Origin: Edaphobacter sp.
GTDB lineage: Bacteria > Acidobacteriota > Terriglobia > Terriglobales > Acidobacteriaceae
Direction: 5' to 3'
NCBI GenBank assembly: GCA_025462645.1
Contig: JAOAPB010000062.1
Span: forward strand, 1-64,000
Length of the DNA stretch: 64,000 nt
A program made the position numbers and the translations under genes. Positions within the stretch are counted from its first letter, which is position 1. Each line of letters starts with the position of its first letter. Positions 9,288 to 15,210 of this stretch are shown here, piece after piece. The notes beneath the pieces were generated by a model. That model saw only the letters and a program-made list of their open reading frames with translations, searched no databases and was not told the origin of the DNA.

Positions 9288-9374
9288 GAGTGGGGGACTC
9301 ATATCCAACTATAAGTCAATTTTATTGAATAATTTGAAAACTTATACCCATAAAATACCCCCAAATATACCCCC
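9288..9374. other. Probable left attachment site of the integrative element
   Basis: GAGTGGGGGACTC at 9288-9300 matches 12 of 13 bases of the tRNA-Ser 3' part at 42773-42785, in the same orientation. It is followed by TACCCCC at 9356-9362 and 9368-9374. The pair has the same 12-base periodicity as TACCCCC at 42633 and 42645 upstream of the integrase. This looks like a core plus integrase arm-binding sites. The core match is short, so this remains a hypothesis. Confidence 0.45.
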
Positions 9375-9586
9375 TAGAAACTCGCATTGGGCAAGGTCTA
9401 ATCCATTCTCATTCCGGCCACAGTGCACGCCTCAAGAAAAGGATGCTCTCGACGGCCTCTTCTTCTCTTATCGCCTTAGGGCATCCGCCGGGATTTAAAA
9501 TAGGGTTGACGAAAAAATGAGTTTGTTGCAATCTACTTCCAATAAGGCAAGAACCTGACGTCCGGCTGAGCCGGTTACAGATGGTT

Positions 9587-9632
9587 GGCCCCTCGTGAAT
9601 CCCGTTTGGGATCGCGAGGGGCCTTTTCTTTT
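9587..9632 (+). terminator. Strong intrinsic terminator or attenuator before alpA
   Basis: GGCCCCTCG at 9587-9595 pairs with CGAGGGGCC at 9615-9623, with an inner ATCCC/GGGAT pair, and is followed by TTTTCTTTT. It ends only 17 bases before the alpA start. A smaller hairpin CCGGCT-G-AGCCGG lies just upstream near 9562-9574, and TTGACG near 9508 could be a -35 element. The arrangement suggests transcription attenuation of the element's control genes (inference). Confidence 0.6.
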
Positions 9633-9649
9633 GCTCAGAAAGAGGATCA

Positions 9650-9853
9650 ATGGACATTCGCGTTTCAATTTTGCGGCTGCGTAAGGTGCTTGAGCGCACG
9701 GGCTTCTCGCGTAGCACGCTTTACCTTCGGATCGCTGCCGGATCCTTCCCGCGTCCGATCTCGCTGGGAGGTCGTTCTGTAGGGTGGGTTGACTCGGAAG
9801 TCGACGCTTGGATCGCCAGCCGGGTTGCGGAGAGCCGCTTGGGGAGTAAATAG
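9650..9853 (+). CDS. AlpA-family excision/transcription regulator
   Basis: A 67-residue protein of the AlpA/MerR-like winged-helix type, common in P4-like integrative elements where it activates or aids excision by the tyrosine integrase. Visible features: LRKVLERTGFSRSTLYLRIAAGSFPRPISLG (HTH, residues 10-40), then VGWVDSEVDAWIASR, the usual wing and C-terminal helix with conserved Trp. An AGAGGA RBS precedes ATG 9650. Its stop TAG abuts a GTG start at 9854. In the circular form of the proposed element it would lie just across the attachment site from the integrase. Confidence 0.9.
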   Translation: MDIRVSILRLRKVLERTGFSRSTLYLRIAAGSFPRPISLGGRSVGWVDSEVDAWIASRVAESRLGSK

Positions 9854-10024
9854 GTGACCACTCACATCGCTATTCCCCCCAAAGAACCTGCCCGGCAGTT
9901 AGGTGCCGGCGTTGACGACATCTACAGGCCGCCGTGGCTTGGAACGCCGCCGAGTAGCACGACCGCTAGGCTCCTTGTGTCTGCCGAAGCGATACACGCA
10001 GAGTGTGCCAAGAGGAAGGGGTGA
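9854..10024 (+). CDS. Tiny coupled ORF between alpA and HTH gene
   Basis: A 56-residue frame starting with GTG directly after the alpA stop (TAG-GTG) and ending in TGATG, so its stop overlaps the next gene's ATG at 10024. The exact coupling on both sides supports translation. The product begins TTHIAIPPKEPARQLGAGV, has a Pro-rich middle (YRPPWLGTPPSS) and a helical end (ARLLVSAEAIHAECAKRKG). No family recognised. Confidence 0.5.
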   Translation: MTTHIAIPPKEPARQLGAGVDDIYRPPWLGTPPSSTTARLLVSAEAIHAECAKRKG

Positions 10025-10221
10025 TGCAGACCACCTTGGCACAACTCATCCCCCTGATAGAGGTCGCGCGGGCACTTAGCGTCAGCCCGCACACGGTTCG
10101 CAGTTGGGTCAAGCAGGGACGCTTGGGGCCGACGCGGGTCTGTCGTCGACTGCTCTTCAGCCCTGACGAGATTGCACGTTTCATCGCCGTGGCGTCTGCG
10201 CGGAGGGAGCGGACGGGCTAG
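10024..10221 (+). CDS. Excisionase-like helix-turn-helix protein
   Basis: A 65-residue DNA-binding protein of the excisionase/HTH_17 type: LAQLIPLIEVARALSVSPHTVRSWVKQGRLGPTRVCRRLLFSPDEIARFI. The SPHTVRSWVKQG recognition helix and the beta-wing followed by xSPDEIxRFI are diagnostic. Its ATG overlaps the stop of the preceding small ORF (TGATG) and is preceded by AAGGGG. Such proteins bend DNA to favour excision or regulate element genes. It precedes the Rep-like gene by 124 bases. Confidence 0.85.
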   Translation: MQTTLAQLIPLIEVARALSVSPHTVRSWVKQGRLGPTRVCRRLLFSPDEIARFIAVASARRERTG

Positions 10222-10236
10222 ATCCATGTACTCTGC

Positions 10237-10254
10237 CGGGTCGTTGTCGACCCG
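10237..10254. promoter_or_regulatory. Perfect hairpin upstream of Rep-like gene
   Basis: CGGGTCG-TTGT-CGACCCG is a perfect 7-bp stem with a 4-base loop, 92 bases before the Rep-like start. It has no T-run, so it is not a classical terminator. Since HUH endonucleases recognise and nick at hairpins, it is a candidate nick site or replication origin (inference). Confidence 0.35.
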
Positions 10255-10345
10255 CAGAAAACCGGGATGTAAAAACTACGTTCATCCCTACATCTTCAGC
10301 AATAACAACCCAGGAGCATGGACTCTTGTATGTTCGAGGTGCGTC

Positions 10346-11275
10346 ATGAAACAGTCTTCTGAGGGGAGTGGACAGCCTTATCCTGACGACGCAAGATACC
10401 GTCTCCGATACGAGATGGTGAAATGGCTCTCACCGATTCCCTGGGACTACATAGGGACCCTCACCTTCAGGGAACTAGGGTCAGCGCCTTCGCGCCACAG
10501 TGCGCTAAACGCCTACTTCAAGCATCTGCAGGACCGGCACGCAATGGGTCTCTGCATTTGGGTAGAAGAGCTTGGTGGCGATGGTCGTGCCCACGCCCAC
10601 TTCTTAATGACTAGACAGGAGTTAGCCCAAGATATTGCACCTTCTGGTTCATCGATCGCGGCTCTATGGGGCTGCGGATTCAGGAAGGTGCAACGCTTCG
10701 ATCCGGCTAAACGTGGTGTGTCCTACGTTTTCAAGAGTTTCAGACCGGGTACGGATTACGGCATCCTGTATGTGCCCGGCTCACGCAATGCTGAGAAGCT
10801 TCACCCTGCGAGAATTGCACCATCACTTCGACATGATCTTCAGGGAGATGTCGATCTCAGGCATAGACCGCAGTCGACAAGCAAGTGTGGTGGTCGTCGA
10901 GAGTGTCTTTCCGACGAAATGCGGCGCAATCTACTCTCCGCCTACGGGCGGGGAGAGGGCACCCTCGCAGCGCTCGCAGCGAAGTTTGGTGTCAGTCTTA
11001 GTGTCGTTAAGAAGATACGTCAGCAACTGATCCACACTGGCAAGATGGAGCGGATACCGCAGCATCGCGGCCCCCGCAAGCTCACTGCGGCGCTTAGAAA
11101 TAGCTTGCGTGAATGGGTTGAAGTGCAGCCCACAATGACCGTCGCAGAACTGCAACGAAGAATGGAGGAAAGTTTCAAAGTGCGCATCTGCAGAAGCCAT
11201 TTATCCGGAGTCCTGGGAGCCATGAAGTCAACGCGAATGCCTCTACGCAACTCCTCTGAGGGGCACGGACTATAA
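10346..11275 (+). CDS. HUH-type Rep-like protein fused to IS630-like HTH
   Basis: A 309-residue protein starting at ATG 10346 after GAGGT; longer frames begin at 10172 and 10226. The N-terminal half shows three rolling-circle Rep motifs: GTLTF at 37-41, HAHFLM with the HxH metal site at 83-85, and YVFK at 127-130 with Tyr127 as the candidate nicking residue. The C-terminal half (about 188-295) resembles the paired HTH region of IS630-type transposases: LAALAAKFGVSLSVVKKI, then PRKLTAALRNSLREWV and MTVAELQRRMEES. No DDE domain follows. It may initiate replication of the excised element, with the HTH for origin recognition (inference). Confidence 0.6.
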   Translation: MKQSSEGSGQPYPDDARYRLRYEMVKWLSPIPWDYIGTLTFRELGSAPSRHSALNAYFKHLQDRHAMGLCIWVEELGGDGRAHAHFLMTRQELAQDIAPSGSSIAALWGCGFRKVQRFDPAKRGVSYVFKSFRPGTDYGILYVPGSRNAEKLHPARIAPSLRHDLQGDVDLRHRPQSTSKCGGRRECLSDEMRRNLLSAYGRGEGTLAALAAKFGVSLSVVKKIRQQLIHTGKMERIPQHRGPRKLTAALRNSLREWVEVQPTMTVAELQRRMEESFKVRICRSHLSGVLGAMKSTRMPLRNSSEGHGL

Positions 11276-11478
11276 CAGCGTTCTCCACAACATAGCGGCC
11301 ATGCGGAGAGAGATACTCATGGATGGGTGCTTGAGTGCAGAAAATCCTTCCTCCAAAGTGAAATAGGTGTTGTCAAATGCCGGATGCTGCCCCACCATAA
11401 ATTTGTGGCAGGTCCGCAGTAAAGCCAGCTGTAACCGTGTCCAACGTCAACCGCACAAACCGCAGTAAAGGGGGGCCG

Positions 11479-11721
11479 GTGAGTTGCTTTACGAAGCCAG
11501 TGAGCTACTGGCGCTGCGACTATCGGGACTGTTCCTTTGAGTGGCAAGCTCGAACCGAGGCAGTGCCCAGACAGTGCCCAAGGTGTTGGCGTCGAGGATG
11601 GAATGGTGGCCACGCAGGCGTTCCGCTTCGACCGGCACGCATCGCGAAGCCTGCAACGAGGGTCTCCTTGGCACTGGGGAAGCAAGCGAAAGAAATCACT
11701 TCTTGCGGCACCCACCGCTAA
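11479..11721 (+). CDS. Small zinc-ribbon protein
   Basis: An 80-residue frame from GTG 11479 after AAGGGGGG. It has a zinc-ribbon pattern: WRC-DYRD-C-SFEWQAR, then QCPRCW, i.e. Cys-x4-Cys and Cys-x2-Cys. The tail (PLRPARIAKPATRVSLALG) is basic. A degraded relative lies in reverse orientation at 14449-14640, sharing QCPxC and RPARIA. It follows the Rep-like gene on the same strand after 203 bases. Function not known; nucleic-acid binding is possible. Confidence 0.45.
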   Translation: MSCFTKPVSYWRCDYRDCSFEWQARTEAVPRQCPRCWRRGWNGGHAGVPLRPARIAKPATRVSLALGKQAKEITSCGTHR

Positions 11722-11806
11722 AGATGCTGCCCGCAAAGGAGTCAAACCTTGAGCCGTAGGACAGGTTGATCCGGCTTCATGGACGGTAATTATCCCTTGA
11801 TTACAA

Positions 11807-11822
11807 GTAAGCTATAGCTTAT
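11807..11822. promoter_or_regulatory. 16-bp palindrome upstream of IS1595 remnant
   Basis: GTAAGC-TATA-GCTTAT is a near-perfect palindrome 78 bases before the transposase start. It matches two palindromes at 13020-13053 in the same element, so it is probably a binding site for the same regulator. Confidence 0.5.
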
Positions 11823-11899
11823 ATCCATTCCATCATGGTGAAGTGTAAGCAAACCAATTCTATCCCTGGTCCCCAGAAGTAACGATAGCGGACTTCAAT

Positions 11900-12441
11900 A
11901 TGGAGTTTCATACGGACGATGCTTATCTGACACACATCATGAAGTTACGGTGGCCAGGTGGCATCACGGTCTGCGACAGCAAGAAGTGCGACAACGTGGA
12001 GCGGAGGTATCATCGGGTATCTGGCCGTACTGCCTATGCCTGTGACCACTGCGGCAACCACATCTATCCACTGGCCGGAACGATCTTCCAGAAGTCCACC
12101 ACATACCTTCGGCTGTGGTTCTACGCGATGTACTTGATGGGCTCTACCTGTTGCGCATCTCCGCCAAACAGATTCAGCGAGAGACCAGGGTTACGTACAA
12201 GACCGCATGGCGTATGTTCAACCAGATCAGAAAGCTCATGGGTAACGACGCTCCACTGACAGGCAAGAAGATCGAGATGGACGAGACCTACGTTGGTGGC
12301 AAGGCTAAGAACAAGCGGCTGGGCAAACGTGGCGGGGCCAGGCGGTCTCTAGGCGATAAGGCTCCGGTCTTCGGCATGGTGCCCGAAAAGGTACTGGACA
12401 AGGCCACCCTCTCTACCAATGAGTACTGTATCTATGGTTGA
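11900..12441 (+). pseudogene. IS1595-family transposase, frameshifted and truncated
   Basis: The 5' frame (11900-12259) carries the N-terminal zinc ribbon: LRWPGGITVCDSKKCDN, then YACDHCGNHIYPLAGTIFQKSTTYLRLWFYAMYLM. The family signal then continues in another frame (from about 12115 to 12441) as ISAKQIQRETRVTYKTAWRMF, MDETYVGG and KAPVFGMV, the ISXO2-like catalytic start. The remainder of the DDE-like domain is missing after ATLSTNEYCIYG. One frameshift and a 3' deletion make it inactive. Terminal inverted repeats were not found. Confidence 0.8.
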
Positions 12442-12580
12442 CCTTGGTCTTGCATCCGGGACACACTCCGTGCAATGATTCGCATGGATGCGTCGCACCG
12501 GAACCCAGCTTGCCGTCTGGATTTTTTACTTTAAGTGGGTTGCCTTGCGGTTACAGAAAACGCGCAACGGTAATCATCAA

Positions 12581-13003
12581 CTAGAAAAACCGCTCTACAC
12601 CGGGCGGGTTTGGTGGATAATCAGGAACTTCGTTGATCACCTCATTGATGAAATCCATTTCAGCAGCGCGAGCTTCGGCAGTTGGTTGAAGAAAATGCTC
12701 GCCAGCAGTGATGAATGCACCAAGACCACCTATCACTACAAGACGTTCCACAATGAAGGTCGCCAAGCCCCCAAGAAGAAACCATGCGATGAGCCACCAT
12801 GGACTTAGGTCAATCATTGGAATCAGAATGACTCCGAGTGATAACCAAAGTGAAAAGCACGAATGCTCAACAAATTCGTATGCCTCTTTGCTGCTGGCTG
12901 GAATTCTCTTACCGCTACTATACTTGCGATATAACCGGATGTGAACGACCACGGTCATCAGGGTGAACGCAGCACCCAGATCAAAGAAAATCCTCCCAAA
13001 CAT
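12581..13003 (-). CDS. Small integral membrane protein divergent from XRE
   Basis: A 140-residue protein starting at ATG 13003; the longer frame to 13297 runs across the XRE gene and is not credible. It has an N-terminal hydrophobic helix (FFDLGAAFTLMTVVVHI), two central helices (FSLWLSLGVILIPMI and WWLIAWFLLGGLATFIV) and a shorter fourth (LVVIGGLGAFITAG), then an acidic tail ending in PDYPPNPPGVERFF. No family recognised. Two GTAAGC palindromes and an operator over the XRE start lie directly upstream, so it is likely controlled by that regulator. Confidence 0.6.
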   Translation of the reverse strand: MFGRIFFDLGAAFTLMTVVVHIRLYRKYSSGKRIPASSKEAYEFVEHSCFSLWLSLGVILIPMIDLSPWWLIAWFLLGGLATFIVERLVVIGGLGAFITAGEHFLQPTAEARAAEMDFINEVINEVPDYPPNPPGVERFF

Positions 13004-13019
13004 CGGCTCCCCTTCCGAT

Positions 13020-13053
13020 GTAAGCCATAGCTTACGTGTAAGCCTTAGCATAC
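13020..13053. promoter_or_regulatory. Tandem GTAAGC-n4-GCTTAC palindromes
   Basis: GTAAGC-CATA-GCTTAC (13020-13035, perfect) is followed 18 bases on by GTAAGC-CTTA-GCATAC (13038-13053, one mismatch). The 18-base centre-to-centre spacing is close to two helical turns, as expected for cooperative dimer binding. They sit between the membrane protein start and the XRE gene, and a third copy is at 11807. Confidence 0.6.
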
Positions 13054-13059
13054 GGTCAT

Positions 13060-13080
13060 TCTGTTGCCAATGGCAACAGA
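13060..13080. promoter_or_regulatory. Perfect palindrome overlapping XRE start codon
   Basis: TCTGTTGCCA-A-TGGCAACAGA is a perfect 10-bp inverted repeat around a single base, and that base is the A of the XRE ATG. Binding here would block initiation, the classic layout of an autoregulatory operator. Confidence 0.6.
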
Positions 13081-13284
13081 CATCTGCATAGCGATTGGGC
13101 GGCGTATCCGGATTCTTCGCACCCAAAAGGGCTGGACTCAGGCGATGCTGCCGATCATGCAGAACTGACGCGAGAACACCTGTCCGAGCTAGAAAACGGG
13201 AATAAAGAGATAGGCGTACGCGCACTGAAGCGCATTTCCAGCGCCCTCGATGTGAAGCTATCTCAATTCTTTGAAGGCCTCTAA
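13070..13284 (+). pseudogene. XRE-family regulator broken by one-base frameshift
   Basis: From ATG 13070 the frame reads ATDICIAIGRRIRILRTQKGWTQ and hits a stop at codon 34. One base lost near 13147 restores ADHAELTREHLSELENG, then NKEIGVRALKRISSALDVKLSQFFEGL to TAA at 13284. The combined product is a standard 71-residue XRE HTH protein. The span of 215 bases is one short of 72 codons, which confirms a single deletion (or a sequencing error). It is followed by an intrinsic terminator at 13346. Confidence 0.8.
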
Positions 13285-13345
13285 CTCCGCCCCCCATCCC
13301 ATAGGCAAGGGGGTGGGAGACAGACCGGATGCGCCTATCTGATCC

Positions 13346-13379
13346 CCGACACAGAAAATTTTCTTGTGTCGGATTTTTT
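13346..13379 (+). terminator. Intrinsic terminator after XRE gene
   Basis: CCGACACA and TGTGTCGG form an 8-bp stem around a GAAAATTTTCT loop that can itself pair, followed by ATTTTTT. It lies 62 bases after the XRE stop. Confidence 0.7.
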
Positions 13380-14448
13380 CGCTCGCATTTTTTATGTTTC
13401 AGATATCTACCAACAAGCAGTATGGACGAAAGATGGAATACGACATAATCGCGCCCACGAAGTGGAGAACCATCGATCAGGGTTCGGGCAGTGCCTCAGC
13501 TTGAACTCTGAGCAGTAACATTTTGCAGCTATTGGATGTCTATGCTCCAGCACTCTCCAACGCCTTCAGAACGGGCTCGCTTTCCCGTCGCAACCTCTTA
13601 AATCGTTCCTTTGAAGTTCGCATATTGATAACGATCACTAGAGCTGCTTCAATCCCGTGTTGCCCTTGTCAACATATGGGCTTAGGGGTCGTTAGCTAAT
13701 CGGTCGCCTTTCCGGGTGCTCCTCCATGTCTTTCTATACCGCCCCGTCTCGCAGGATCAGAAAAATGAATGATTCGGTCCTCCTCGGGATAGCGATGAAT
13801 GCTGCCGCTATGCAGTGTTCGCCACGCCGAGGCAACCGTTCCATCAGGGCTACACAGAAAGAACTGCCTACACTGCCGGTGCTATCCGACCATTGACTTG
13901 TCACCTGTCAGCAGTATCCGCTAGACCTGCAGTGTCCAATGTCAACAAGAGAGCTACAAACACTTCGGGGACCTTTATGAATACTTTTGCAAGGGTGGCG
14001 AACTGGTGGCGTTGCGTACGGGGATGGCTTCATAACACGAGCTGGGACGGCCTCAATAGCAACGAGTAATCTCACCTCGGGTTCCGCCTGCCGATATTGC
14101 CTTACCTCGTCTCGCTTGCCATCCGCTCGAAGCCACAGTATCGCAGAGGAGAACCTATTCGTTTTGAATACTTCGCGCATAGACTGCTTTTCTCGTTACC
14201 AATGTCAACGCTCAGTACGACCAGTAGCACCTCATCTGTCAGTAAGTGCAGTCTCTCCGAGGACGCCTTTGACGTTCGCTTCAAGATATGCTGGCCGCCT
14301 CCTATTGCTGGCCGTTGCCCCACACACACACTGAAACACTGGTCACCCATCAAGGCACCTCCTGGTTCAGACCAAAGAGGGCCGATCGAGGGTTCATCTA
14401 TCGATGAGCGAGGCCTAAACCAACGGCGAACGCACCAATTGAGCCCTT
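13380..14448. other. Long region without supported gene
   Basis: Over 1 kb with only short, mutually overlapping frames on both strands and no recognisable product. It is probably decayed DNA between two modules of the element. Short phrases such as GTGTCCAATGTCAAC recur in variant form near 11437 and 13930, but no unit could be defined. Confidence 0.3.
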
Positions 14449-14640
14449 CTACTCTTCTTCATCACCGCCCCAAAAATCCTTGCCATAGGCATTTGCAATG
14501 CGTGCGGGCCGGTGCGGAGCGCTTGCATATCCGCCGTCGCATCTGCGCTGCAAACATTTTGGACATTGGCGCAGTCGCTTCGTGCGTTCTTTTCAGCATC
14601 GCGAGGTTGAGACCACCGATCTATATTCGGTTCACCAAAG
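14449..14640 (-). pseudogene. Decayed inverted copy of zinc-ribbon gene
   Basis: On the minus strand one frame gives RLRQCPKCLQRRCDGGYAS, then APHRPARIANAYGKDF, and stops at 14449. It aligns with PRQCPRCWRRGWNGG and RPARIA of the gene at 11479. The upstream part has a stop and lost its first cysteine pair, so it is a remnant. Confidence 0.45.
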
Positions 14641-14875
14641 TAGCTTGAATGACTACATTGCCCCGTTATCACCAACTGAAGCTCAACTTCCGGATTGCCC
14701 GTCACCCGCTCACTATCCTCCGACTCGAGCCTGGTGCGCCTTGATGATGGAGAGTGCATGGCCAGGCAATTGTTCTCTACAACGGTGTTGCTGACGTGCG
14801 GTCCCTCCATTCCTGCCCGTCCCGTTGACATTCGACAGGAAAAGTCTCATTCTCTTGTTGAATGCCAAGGGGAAC

Positions 14876-15202
14876 ATGCCGCCTACAGATTTATTGCAAG
14901 GAACGCTCGATCTACTCATTTTGAAAACACTCGCTCTTGAGCCTCAACACGGGTGGGGTATTGCGCAACGCATCCAGCAGGTATCGAAAGATGCTCTGTT
15001 GATTGGACAAGGCTCTCTCTATCCTGCGCTCCACCGACTGGAATATAAAGGCTGGATTCAAGCCGAATGGGGTGCTTCCGAGAACAATCGCAAAGCAAAA
15101 TTCTATTCTCTGACAAAGACGGGCCAGAAACGGTTGGCAACCGAGATGGAAGAGTGGGATCGTCTGACAAACGCAATCGCGCTGGTACTCAAGCAAGTCT
15201 GA
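14876..15202 (+). CDS. PadR-family transcriptional regulator
   Basis: A 108-residue PadR regulator: LLQGTLDLLILKTLALEPQHGWGIAQRI, then GSLYPALHRLEYKGWIQAEWG and AKFYSLTKTGQKRL are the winged-helix hallmarks, followed by a short helical tail. ATG 14876 is preceded by AAGGGG, and TTGACA near 14825 is a candidate -35. It lies 8 bases upstream of a large ADOP permease gene. PadR-permease pairs are very common in Acidobacteriota, so it probably represses this operon in response to a ligand (inference). Confidence 0.93.
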   Translation: MPPTDLLQGTLDLLILKTLALEPQHGWGIAQRIQQVSKDALLIGQGSLYPALHRLEYKGWIQAEWGASENNRKAKFYSLTKTGQKRLATEMEEWDRLTNAIALVLKQV

Positions 15203-15210
15203 GAGGTCGT

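Noticed and set aside
12488-12808. Continuation of the IS1595 transposase after 12441
   Set aside because: The frame lacks transposase motifs and is mostly antisense to the membrane protein gene.
12581-13284. Classical toxin-antitoxin pair
   Set aside because: Neither protein matches a known toxin family and the regulator is frameshifted; kept only as a regulator/membrane module.
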